A stretch of 27,568 bases of DNA from Chthonomonas sp. UBA2785 (GTDB taxonomy: Bacteria > Armatimonadota > Fimbriimonadia > Fimbriimonadales > Fimbriimonadaceae). Shown here piece by piece: positions 7,041 through 14,156 of the stretch. The position numbers and the translations under genes are program-made. The stretch covers positions 36,973-64,540 of the forward strand of contig DEIB01000003.1 in NCBI GenBank assembly GCA_002352215.1, in the 5' to 3' direction. The notes under the pieces are model-generated. The model saw nothing but the letters and a program-made list of their open reading frames with translations. It was not told the origin of the DNA and searched no databases. Numbering within the stretch: the stretch's first letter is position 1; every line of letters starts with the position of its first letter.

Positions 7041-7086
7041 GTCGCCAAAAGCAACTCCCGATCCTGGTAAGAATACGGGGTCATCT

Positions 7087-8613
7087 TTACTCCCATTCGA
7101 TGGTCCCCGGGGGCTTGCCCGTCAAATCATAGACCACGCGATTGACCCCATCCACTTCGTTCACGATGCGCAGCGCCACGTGCTGCAAAAATTCAAATGG
7201 CAGGGCGGCCGCTTCGGCCGTCATGGCGTCTTCGCTCGTCACCGCGCGCAGCACAATCGGCTGCTCGTAGGTGCGCTCGTCGCCCATCACGCCCACGCTT
7301 CGCACGTCCAGCAGGGCGGCGTAGCTCTGCCAGATGCCCGGCTTATGGCCCTGCACCCGCAATTCGTGCCGGAAGATAGCATCCGCCTCCTGCGTCATCC
7401 GTACGCGCTCGCGTGTCACTTCGCCCAGCACACGCACGGCCAGGCCCGGACCCGGGAACGGTTCGCGGTCCACCACGTGCTCCGGCAAGCCCAGTGCGCG
7501 CCCCACGGCCCGGACTTCGTCCTTAAACAGCCAGCGCAGCGGCTCGATGACTTTGAGCTTCATCCAGTCCGGCAGGCCGCCCACGTTGTGGTGCGTCTTG
7601 ATGGTACTGGCCGTGGAAGAACCACTCTCAATCACGTCCGGGTAGAGCGTGCCCTGGGCCAACCACTGGCAGTCACTGAATTCGTCGCTGTGCGCCTCAA
7701 AGCACCGCACGAACTCCGCGCCCACGATCTTGCGCTTGGTTTCGGGGTCGGTCACGCCCTCCAACTTGCCAAAGAACTGATCGGCGGCCCGGATGACCAC
7801 CAGGTGCGGGTGGAAGGTCTCGGTGAACATATGCACCACCTCCTCCGCCTCGTCCTTGCGTAGCAGGCCGTGGTCCACAAAGACGCAGGTCACTTGGTCG
7901 CCCAGCGCCTTGGTCAGCAGCGCCGCCGCCACCGAGCTATCCACGCCGCCACTCACCGCGCACAGCACGCGTTCGGTGCCGACTTGCGCCCGGATGGACT
8001 CGACCGTTTCTTCAATGAATTGGCCCGCCGTCCAGTCGCGGCTGAGGCCATCTATTTGGTTCAAAAAGGCATCCAGCAAGGCCTTTCCGTCGGGCGTGTG
8101 GCTGACTTCGGGGTGGAACTGCACGCCAAATCGCTTGGCCCCCGCGTTCTCCATGGCCGCCACCGGGCAGGTTGCGGTTTGCGCGGTCACCGCGTAGTCC
8201 GCCGGGATGTCTTCAATGCGGTCGCCGTGGCTCATCCAAATCTGGGGGTCGTGCATCACGCCCACCAGGGCATCAGATTCGCGCGTGGACAAGGATTGAC
8301 GGCCGTATTCCCGGTCGGAAGCTCGCTCCACGCGCCCGCCCAGGCGGTGCGCCATCAGCTGCATGCCGTAGCAAATACCCAGCAAGGGCTTCCCTTCGGC
8401 CAAGGCAAAATCGAAGTCCGGCGCGTTCTCTTCGCGCACGCTACGCGGCCCGCCGCTGAGGATGATCGCGATCGGATTCTTCTCGCGGATGTGGTCAGCC
8501 GCGTGCATCCACGGCACCATTTCGCTATACACCCCCAGTTCGCGAATTCGGCGGACAATCAGCTGCGAATACTGCCCACCAAAGTCAATGACGCTCACGA
8601 GGGAATGCTGCAT
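7087..8613 (-). CDS. guaA: GMP synthase (glutamine-hydrolysing)
   Basis: 508 residues from the chosen start. It aminates XMP to GMP with glutamine and ATP. Domain 1 is a class I glutamine amidotransferase with nucleophile Cys81 in GICYGMQ and the His/Glu pair in QFHPEVSHT. Domain 2 is the PP-loop ATP pyrophosphatase with SGGVDSSV. The C-terminal dimerisation domain carries VVYDLTGKPPGTIEWE, the standard GuaA ending. An in-frame start at 8643 would add ten residues (with an unusual SERDRLQ start); the ATG at 8613 gives the usual MxxxLVxVIDFGGQY opening and is preceded by TAGACT at 10 nt, so it is preferred. It follows the nitrilase gene by 45 bases and probably has its own promoter. Confidence 0.95.
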   Translation of the reverse strand: MQHSLVSVIDFGGQYSQLIVRRIRELGVYSEMVPWMHAADHIREKNPIAIILSGGPRSVREENAPDFDFALAEGKPLLGICYGMQLMAHRLGGRVERASDREYGRQSLSTRESDALVGVMHDPQIWMSHGDRIEDIPADYAVTAQTATCPVAAMENAGAKRFGVQFHPEVSHTPDGKALLDAFLNQIDGLSRDWTAGQFIEETVESIRAQVGTERVLCAVSGGVDSSVAAALLTKALGDQVTCVFVDHGLLRKDEAEEVVHMFTETFHPHLVVIRAADQFFGKLEGVTDPETKRKIVGAEFVRCFEAHSDEFSDCQWLAQGTLYPDVIESGSSTASTIKTHHNVGGLPDWMKLKVIEPLRWLFKDEVRAVGRALGLPEHVVDREPFPGPGLAVRVLGEVTRERVRMTQEADAIFRHELRVQGHKPGIWQSYAALLDVRSVGVMGDERTYEQPIVLRAVTSEDAMTAEAAALPFEFLQHVALRIVNEVDGVNRVVYDLTGKPPGTIEWE

Positions 8614-8629
8614 GGAAGGTTGCAGTCTA
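8614..8629 (-). promoter_or_regulatory. Leaderless-type -10 (TAGACT) for guaA
   Basis: On the - strand TAGACT (8629-8624) is followed by 10 nt and the ATG at 8613. No Shine-Dalgarno site lies between. It supports 8613 over the longer in-frame start, which would begin upstream of the hexamer. Confidence 0.45.
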
Positions 8630-8658
8630 TCCCTCTCGCTCACCCCGAGTTGGGGCCG

Positions 8659-9576
8659 TTAAGCGTCTTCGTCGTCTTCCAGTTCCGGCGGGACGGTGGG
8701 AAGCTCTTGCCCGCTCACGATCACGTCGTAGAGGTCGGGCTGCCGGGCGGCAAAGACCTCGGTGGCGTAGCCGGTCACCGGGTTCACGTTGCGTTTGTCG
8801 CGGGCGGCGGGCAGGTTGAGGTTCGCCACGATCACTTCGGGCTCGGATCCGGCCTTGGCCAGGGGCTCGCCGTTCAATCCAAAGATGCCGCTCTTGCCAA
8901 TGAATCGGAACCCGCCTTCTTCATCGCAACGGTTGCAAGTGGCCAGGAACACCTTGTTCTCCATCGCCCGCACCGGGGCGACGGAATCGGCGCTGAAGTC
9001 CGCGCCTTCCGGCCAGTTGGTCGGCAGGATCACGAGATCGGCACCCTTCAGAGCCAGCACGCGCAGGGTCTCCGGGATGCGCAGGTCGTAGCAAATCGCC
9101 ATGCCAATGCGGCCGTAGCGTGTCTCAAAAACCGGCAAATCGTCACCGGTGAGGGCAAAGTTATCGAAGCCGAGGCAAGGCAGGTGCGTCTTACGATACA
9201 CGGCCGGGAATTGGCCGGGCTCCAGCAGCACGCACTCGTTCACTAGTTCACCGAGGGCGGTTTCGGCGGCATAGCCCACCACGCACACAATGTCGAGCTC
9301 CTCGCACAGCGCATCCAGCTGGGCGATCTCATCGGACATGTAGAAGGCGTCTTCTTCCACGTCCTCGTATTCCGAAGCGGGTTCCGTGGCCGTAAGGGCG
9401 ATACGCCGGGCTTCCTCTTCGGTGCTCACCACATAGCCAGTGAGGAAGCACTCCGGAAAGACGACAATGTCCACCCCATCTTCGGCGAGGGCCTGCAAGT
9501 ACTCCTTGACCGTCTCAAGGTTCGCGGCGGGGTCACCCAAGATGGCCGGAGCCTGCACGCACGCTACGCGGGTCAC
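8659..9576 (-). CDS. Nitrilase-superfamily carbon-nitrogen hydrolase
   Basis: 305 residues. Members hydrolyse amides or nitriles in the cytosol through a Glu-Lys-Cys triad, all visible: Glu42 in FPECFLTGY, Lys129 in YRKTHLP and Cys162 in AICYDLRIPE. An acidic insertion at about residues 62-83 and an acidic tail (ELEDDEDA) are unusual. The substrate is not evident; beta-ureidopropionase, carbamoylputrescine amidase and omega-amidase branches all fit the motifs. The GTG start overlaps the hom stop as GTGA, so it is translationally coupled to hom, which would suit a role in amino-acid metabolism but does not prove one. Confidence 0.87.
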   Translation of the reverse strand: MTRVACVQAPAILGDPAANLETVKEYLQALAEDGVDIVVFPECFLTGYVVSTEEEARRIALTATEPASEYEDVEEDAFYMSDEIAQLDALCEELDIVCVVGYAAETALGELVNECVLLEPGQFPAVYRKTHLPCLGFDNFALTGDDLPVFETRYGRIGMAICYDLRIPETLRVLALKGADLVILPTNWPEGADFSADSVAPVRAMENKVFLATCNRCDEEGGFRFIGKSGIFGLNGEPLAKAGSEPEVIVANLNLPAARDKRNVNPVTGYATEVFAARQPDLYDVIVSGQELPTVPPELEDDEDA

Positions 9577-10907
9577 TTCGTCACCTCAATCGCACGAATC
9601 CAATTGCCCACGCCGTAGACCACGTCGAGTTGCTCGACGGCTTCCAGTGCCGCCACAAACTGAGCCTCTCGCACCGGGTGGGTGAGGAAGGCGATTTCGC
9701 CGTGGTTGGCATCGGTAGTGCGCATTTCCATCGCTGCGAGGCCCACATTGTGGTCACCAAAGGCGGTGCTGATGCGGCCCAAGGTGTTGGGCTTGTCCAG
9801 CACGTCCAGCCGCACATAAATGCGCGAAACCAGGTCGTCCATCCCGGCGGCGGCGCGCGGCGGATCGAACGGCAGGGCGCTCCCCGTACCCTTCGCGGCA
9901 AAGTTGCGCGCCACGTCAATCACGTCGCCCACCACGGCACTGGCGGTCGGGTCGCCCCCGGCCCCCCGGCCGCTGAACATGAGGTCACCCACGAAGTCGC
10001 CGTGGAACCACACCGCATTGAACACGTCGTTCACGCTCGCCAGCGAATGCGCCTTGGGCACAAACGCGGGATGCACGCGCACCCGCACGGAACCATCGGC
10101 CAGTTCTTCGGCCACGCCCAGCAACTTGATGGTGTAGCCCAGGACATCCGCATACTCAAAATCGATCGCATCCACACCCGTGATGCCCTCGCGGTGCACC
10201 GACTCCAGCGGCACCGGCCCGCCGTAGACGATGCTCGCCAGAATGCTGATCTTGTACATCGTGTCGAAGCCCTCCACGTCGTTGGTGGGGTCGGCTTCGG
10301 CGTAGCCCTTCAGTTGGGCCTCGGCCAGCACTTCGTCAAAGGGTCGTCCCTCTTGGCTCATCGCCGTGAGGATGTAGTTGCTGGTGCCGTTGAGGATGCC
10401 CATCATCATCGGCACGTCGTTGCCGGCCAACTGATGCTTCAGCACTTGCACGATGGGGATGCCCCCACCTACGGCGGCCTCGAAATGGAGGTCAATCTGT
10501 TTGGCGCGGGCCTTCTCCAGCAGGCGAGCCCCGTGCTTGGCCATCATCTCCTTGTTGGCCGTCACCACGCTCTTGCCGTGGTCTAGGGCCGCTTCCACCA
10601 GGCTCAAGGCCGGGTCAATCCCGCCAATCGCTTCGACCACGAGATCAATGCTCGGATCGATGACGATGCCCATGTTATCGGCGGTGAAAAGCTCACGCGG
10701 GGCGCGGCGAGACTTCTTCTCATCCCGAATGCCGATGCGGACCACCGAGAGATCAGCCCCGGTTTTGCGCCGAATGCTGGCCAGGTTGTCCTCCAGCATC
10801 CGGTAGGTGCCTTCACCCACCGTGCCGAATCCCAGGAGCCCAATCCGGAGTTGAGGCAGCCTATTCAATGCGGACGAGGACCGTTCCGGGTTCAACAAGT
10901 TGGCCAT
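9573..10907 (-). CDS. hom: Homoserine dehydrogenase with C-terminal ACT domain
   Basis: 444 residues. It reduces aspartate semialdehyde to homoserine, the branch point to methionine and threonine. The NAD(P)-binding Rossmann motif GLLGFGTVGEGTYRML is near the N-terminus. The catalytic domain has NGTSNYILT, GYAEADPTNDVEGFD and VHPAFVPK, all hallmark segments. Residues about 360-440 form an ACT domain (LDKPNTLGRIS) that usually mediates feedback control by threonine. The ATG at 10907 has a strong GGTGGAGG six bases upstream and is chosen, although it overlaps accB by 47 bases and gives about 15 residues before the usual start; a TTG at 10868 is the alternative. It sits between accB and the nitrilase gene, all overlapping. 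Confidence 0.93.
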   Translation of the reverse strand: MANLLNPERSSSALNRLPQLRIGLLGFGTVGEGTYRMLEDNLASIRRKTGADLSVVRIGIRDEKKSRRAPRELFTADNMGIVIDPSIDLVVEAIGGIDPALSLVEAALDHGKSVVTANKEMMAKHGARLLEKARAKQIDLHFEAAVGGGIPIVQVLKHQLAGNDVPMMMGILNGTSNYILTAMSQEGRPFDEVLAEAQLKGYAEADPTNDVEGFDTMYKISILASIVYGGPVPLESVHREGITGVDAIDFEYADVLGYTIKLLGVAEELADGSVRVRVHPAFVPKAHSLASVNDVFNAVWFHGDFVGDLMFSGRGAGGDPTASAVVGDVIDVARNFAAKGTGSALPFDPPRAAAGMDDLVSRIYVRLDVLDKPNTLGRISTAFGDHNVGLAAMEMRTTDANHGEIAFLTHPVREAQFVAALEAVEQLDVVYGVGNWIRAIEVTK

Positions 10908-11322
10908 TGGTGGCCTCCACCGACGTGATCACCCCGCTCTGCGGCGCCAGGATTTCGTTGAAGGTCTTCATGGCTTCCACCAGGCCCACCACTTGCCCTT
11001 CCGTCACTTCTTGCCCCACGGACACGAAGTTGGGCGCGCCCGGACTCGGGGCCGCGTAGTAGATTCCCATCATCGGGGTGGTGACGGGGATGCCACGGGC
11101 GACTTCGGCGGCGCGGCGCGCGGCTTTCTTCGGCTTGGCGGCGGGCGTGGCCGGGGCAGCGGCTTCGGCGGGTGCAGCGGCCATCATCGGCACGCCCCCG
11201 CTCACCGGGACCGTCTTGCTCAGCTCCAGGCTCCAGCCTTCCCCGCTCTGCCGGGCGCGCTCGAGCCCAAAATCGTTCATCAGTTCGACTAAGTTGTCGA
11301 CACGGTGGCGCCAGTCGCTCAC
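10861..11322 (-). CDS. accB: Biotin carboxyl carrier protein of acetyl-CoA carboxylase
   Basis: 153 residues. It carries biotin between the carboxylase and carboxyltransferase parts of acetyl-CoA carboxylase, supplying malonyl-CoA for fatty-acid synthesis. Residues 1-40 form the N-terminal helical region, 48-70 an Ala/Pro-rich flexible linker, and about 80-153 the biotinyl domain with EAMKTFNE (biotin on Lys119) and the 'thumb' segment APSPGAPNFVSVGQ. The start is GTG at 11322. accC, its usual partner, is not adjacent; hom follows instead with a 47-base overlap. It is divergent from der across 59 bases. CATAAT ends 6 nt upstream of the GTG. Confidence 0.93.
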   Translation of the reverse strand: MSDWRHRVDNLVELMNDFGLERARQSGEGWSLELSKTVPVSGGVPMMAAAPAEAAAPATPAAKPKKAARRAAEVARGIPVTTPMMGIYYAAPSPGAPNFVSVGQEVTEGQVVGLVEAMKTFNEILAPQSGVITSVEATNGQLVEPGTVLVRIE

Positions 11323-11334
11323 CCGTTCATTATG
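11323..11334 (-). promoter_or_regulatory. Near-consensus -10 (CATAAT) immediately before accB
   Basis: On the - strand CATAAT (11334-11329) is followed by 6 nt and the GTG start. It is one mismatch from TATAAT and at leaderless spacing. A GGGAGAGG just upstream would be about 12-15 nt from the start, too far for a typical ribosome-binding site. Confidence 0.35.
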
Positions 11335-11365
11335 CCTCTCCCAGAACCCTCGCGGGAGGGGCCGG

Positions 11366-11381
11366 TATCATTCTCCTTCTT
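11366..11381 (+). promoter_or_regulatory. Leaderless-type -10 (TATCAT) for der
   Basis: TATCAT (11366-11371) is followed by 10 pyrimidine-rich bases and the der ATG. No Shine-Dalgarno site is present within 15 bases and no good -35 is seen. Confidence 0.45.
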
Positions 11382-12740
11382 ATGGCCGCTCAGTTACCCA
11401 CTTTGGTGATCGTCGGGCGACCGAATGTCGGGAAGTCCACCCTCTTTAACCGGTTTGCGGGCCGGCGCATTGCCGTGGTGCAAGACCAACCCGGCGTGAC
11501 CCGCGATCGCCTGTACGCCGAGTTCGATCACAAGGACCGCAAGTTCCGCGTGGTGGATACCGGCGGGATTCTGTTTGGTGACGATGACCCGCTGGTGGAG
11601 CAGATTCGGGTGCAAGCCGAGGTGGCTCTGGCCGAGGCCAGCGTCATCCTCTTTATGGTGGACGCCGACGAGGGGCTGAACCCAGCGGACGAAGACCTGG
11701 CCCAGCGTTTGCGCAGCATTGACGTGCCCGTGCTGGTGCTGGCCAACAAGGTGGACAACGAGATTCGCGAACCCCAGGCGGCGGAGTTCTACGCCCTAGG
11801 CTTTGGCGAAGTGTTCCCCGTTTCTGGGCTCCACGGACGTGGCCTCAGCGACCTGATGGATAAGGTCGTTGATCTGCTGCCCAAGACCACCAACGAGGTT
11901 GGCGAAGGCGACGACGAACTGCGCCTCGCCATCATCGGCCGACCCAACGTGGGCAAGAGCTCGATGCTAAACGCTTTCAGCGGCGAGGAGCGCTCGATTG
12001 TGAGTGACATCCCCGGCACCACCCGCGACGCCATTGACAGCCAGGTGAGTTGGAAGGGCCGCAAGGTCCGCCTGATTGACACCGCCGGGATTCGACGACG
12101 CGGGAAGATTCAAGGCAGCATCGAGTACTACATGGTGCTGCGGGCCGCCCGCGCCTTGGAGCGCGCCGAGTGTGCATTGCTCGTCATTGACGGGAACGAA
12201 GGCCTGACCGACGGTGACAAACGCGTGGCCAAGGCGAGTTTTGAACTCGGAAAGCCGCTGGTGATTGCGGTGAACAAGTGGGATCAAGTGGAGCCGCCCG
12301 ACGGCAACCTGGGCCGCACCAGCCCGGTGAAGAAGGAATTTGTGCGGGCGCTGAAGGCGGAGATTCCGGAGTGCGCTTACGCCATCGTGCGCTTTACCAG
12401 CGCCAAGATGAGCACCGGGATGGATGGGGCTATCAATGCCGCATTCTCGGCCGTGGAGGCGGGTAACACGCGCATCCCCACGGGCCAGCTGAACCGCCTG
12501 ATCCAAAACGCAACCTTGGACCGACCGCTCAGCCGCAAGGGCCGCGCGTTCCGGGTGTACTACGTCACCCAGCCGGTTAGCAACCCCCCGACCTTCATCT
12601 TCTTCTGCAACGACCCGCAGCTGATGCACTTCTCATATGAGCGGTACTTGGCCAATCGGATTCGAGCCGAATTCCCGATGGAAGGCACCCCGATTCGCAT
12701 CTTCGCCCGCAAGAGCGGCGAGCGCGAAGAAGAAGACTAG
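11382..12740 (+). CDS. der: Ribosome-assembly GTPase Der (EngA)
   Basis: 452 residues. Der has two tandem GTPase domains and a KH-like C-terminal domain, and helps mature the 50S ribosomal subunit. Domain 1 shows GRPNVGKS (12-19), DTGG and NKVD; domain 2 shows GRPNVGKSS, DTAGIRRRGK and NKWD. The KH-like end includes PPTFIFFCND and RIRAEFPMEGTPIRI. The frame stays open about 210 bases upstream, but that part runs over the accB start on the other strand and has no family similarity, so MAAQLPTLVIVG at 11382 is the start. A strong bidirectional terminator follows. Confidence 0.96.
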   Translation: MAAQLPTLVIVGRPNVGKSTLFNRFAGRRIAVVQDQPGVTRDRLYAEFDHKDRKFRVVDTGGILFGDDDPLVEQIRVQAEVALAEASVILFMVDADEGLNPADEDLAQRLRSIDVPVLVLANKVDNEIREPQAAEFYALGFGEVFPVSGLHGRGLSDLMDKVVDLLPKTTNEVGEGDDELRLAIIGRPNVGKSSMLNAFSGEERSIVSDIPGTTRDAIDSQVSWKGRKVRLIDTAGIRRRGKIQGSIEYYMVLRAARALERAECALLVIDGNEGLTDGDKRVAKASFELGKPLVIAVNKWDQVEPPDGNLGRTSPVKKEFVRALKAEIPECAYAIVRFTSAKMSTGMDGAINAAFSAVEAGNTRIPTGQLNRLIQNATLDRPLSRKGRAFRVYYVTQPVSNPPTFIFFCNDPQLMHFSYERYLANRIRAEFPMEGTPIRIFARKSGEREEED

Positions 12741-12761
12741 TCGTTAGGCTTGGCTCGAACA

Positions 12762-12800
12762 ATGAAAAACCCCGGCCCACAACGGACCGGGGTTTCTCTA
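12762..12800. terminator. Bidirectional intrinsic terminator between der and the convergent gene
   Basis: AAACCCCGG (12767-12775) pairs perfectly with CCGGGGTTT (12787-12795), with an inner CC/GG. T-rich stretches follow on both strands (TTTCTCTATTTT on +, TTTTTCATTGTT on -). It sits between two convergent genes. Confidence 0.85.
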
Positions 12801-12815
12801 TTTTGCCGAGAACGC

Positions 12816-14153
12816 TTAGCCCGCGCCGACGGCCGGTCGTTCCATCTCCGGCGTGATGACGATCATCGGGAACGCGATTTGGTAGCCGCCTCGCCGTCCG
12901 CCCATGTTCACCTGGAATCCGTCCAGCGTCTTGACGTATCGGAACTCCATTCCAAACGGAGCCGGACCGTCGGCCTTGAATTCCGCCGGGAACGCCTTCG
13001 TCTTTTGGTACTCCTCCATGACTCGCAGAACTTGCCGCCCTAAGAAGCGGCGACCATCCATTTCCATCATGGATTCGAAGTCCGATAGGTTCAGCGAGTA
13101 GATACGCGGCGTAATGCCCGTGATGTCTTCCTTCGGCTCCTTGGGCAGAGCTTCCTCAAACTCACTCGCAATCCGGCGCATCTCGATCGGGTTGTTATTG
13201 GCGCCCTTGATCCTGTCGGCGAGCGGTTGCAGGTCCTTGATGACTTGCATTTCGACGATATCGGCCAGGGCCACTCCCGAGGGCAAACTACGCCAGATGT
13301 TCACGTCGGCTTCGTCGAGATCGCTGTAGGCTTCGTTTTCCGCAGCGTCATCCCGCACCCAGTTCATCACGTTCATGTGGTACAGGCTGGCATCGCGGCC
13401 CACGTCGCGAGCCTTGATCCGCACTCGGAACAGCTCGGTAAGGGCGAGTTCCGTGTAAGTGATCACGGGGACCTCCTTTGCGAATGTTTCTTGGGCGAAC
13501 TTCAAAGCCTCAGGGTCATCGCGCTTGGTATCCAGCACTTCGAGAACGTAGCGGTAGGCGGTATTCAGGCCATTGGCTTGCACGCTCGCCGAGCCTCGCC
13601 ATGTCTCCTGAGACATCTTGCCAAAAATGTCCATCGAAAGGTCGCGGTACTTGCGGGCTTCTTCCCAGTTACCATCGAGTGCCGCCTTTTTGGCGGCATG
13701 GCCGGCCGTTTGGCCGAGATAGTAGATGGCACCCTGGTGAGCCCCCAGGCCAAATTCAAAATCGTCGAGATTCAGGCCGTAATCTTGGGGCGGTGCTTTG
13801 GCCACCGTTTCGGCCCAACTCGCGAAATCCTGTCGCTCCGTCATGATGGACCAAGCGAGGTTGGCGTCGTAGCGAGCCTTCTGCAAGTCGGAGCCGTAAT
13901 TGGGTTCCGTTTCGATCTTCTTGCTCAGCTCGGCGATGGCCTTCTGCACATTGTCATCTTTGCGGAATCGCTCTTTGATCTTGCTGGCGCTGCGAGGCAT
14001 CCCGGTGGCCGCGATCTGCTCCTCGAGCTTGGCGAGGCCGCGGGCTTCCATGATTTGGCCCGAAAGCCGCGCCCCTACGACACCCGCGCCGATGAGAATG
14101 CCACCGAGCAGGACATAGTTGACGATTTTTCGATTCTTTGAGATTTTGGCCAT
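12816..14153 (-). CDS. Membrane-anchored protein of unknown function next to a secretion/pilus ATPase
   Basis: 445 residues, family not recognised. A basic N-terminus (KISKNRK) is followed by one hydrophobic segment at about residues 11-28 (VNYVLLGGILIGAGVVGA). The rest is hydrophilic, mostly alpha-helical, with heptad-like Leu/Glu/Lys patterns at about 35-95 and no Cys or catalytic signature. The last 60 residues look strand-rich (FGMEFRYVKTLDGFQVNMGG). The layout is that of an N-terminally anchored periplasmic protein. It starts 3 bases after the stop of the PilB/GspE-like gene, so the two are almost certainly one operon. A role as an assembly partner of a pilus or secretion system is inference from that linkage. 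Confidence 0.75.
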   Translation of the reverse strand: MAKISKNRKIVNYVLLGGILIGAGVVGARLSGQIMEARGLAKLEEQIAATGMPRSASKIKERFRKDDNVQKAIAELSKKIETEPNYGSDLQKARYDANLAWSIMTERQDFASWAETVAKAPPQDYGLNLDDFEFGLGAHQGAIYYLGQTAGHAAKKAALDGNWEEARKYRDLSMDIFGKMSQETWRGSASVQANGLNTAYRYVLEVLDTKRDDPEALKFAQETFAKEVPVITYTELALTELFRVRIKARDVGRDASLYHMNVMNWVRDDAAENEAYSDLDEADVNIWRSLPSGVALADIVEMQVIKDLQPLADRIKGANNNPIEMRRIASEFEEALPKEPKEDITGITPRIYSLNLSDFESMMEMDGRRFLGRQVLRVMEEYQKTKAFPAEFKADGPAPFGMEFRYVKTLDGFQVNMGGRRGGYQIAFPMIVITPEMERPAVGAG

Positions 14154-14156
14154 GAT

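Noticed and set aside
6958..7086. preQ1, SAM-I or fluoride riboswitch before queD
   Set aside because: Short resemblances (for example a GGG..GAUGAGG start and CCCGG-type segments) are present, but the conserved pairing and core residues of these classes could not be matched.
7870..9246. Long + strand frame (458 codons) across guaA and the nitrilase gene
   Set aside because: It spans two well-supported genes on the opposite strand and shows no domain.
13227..14141. Long + strand frame (304 codons) opposite the unknown anchored protein
   Set aside because: The - strand frame has a clean membrane anchor and sits 3 bases behind the ATPase gene. The + frame is His/Val/Leu-rich without motifs. 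Because the - strand protein is itself unrecognised, this rejection is slightly less certain than the others.
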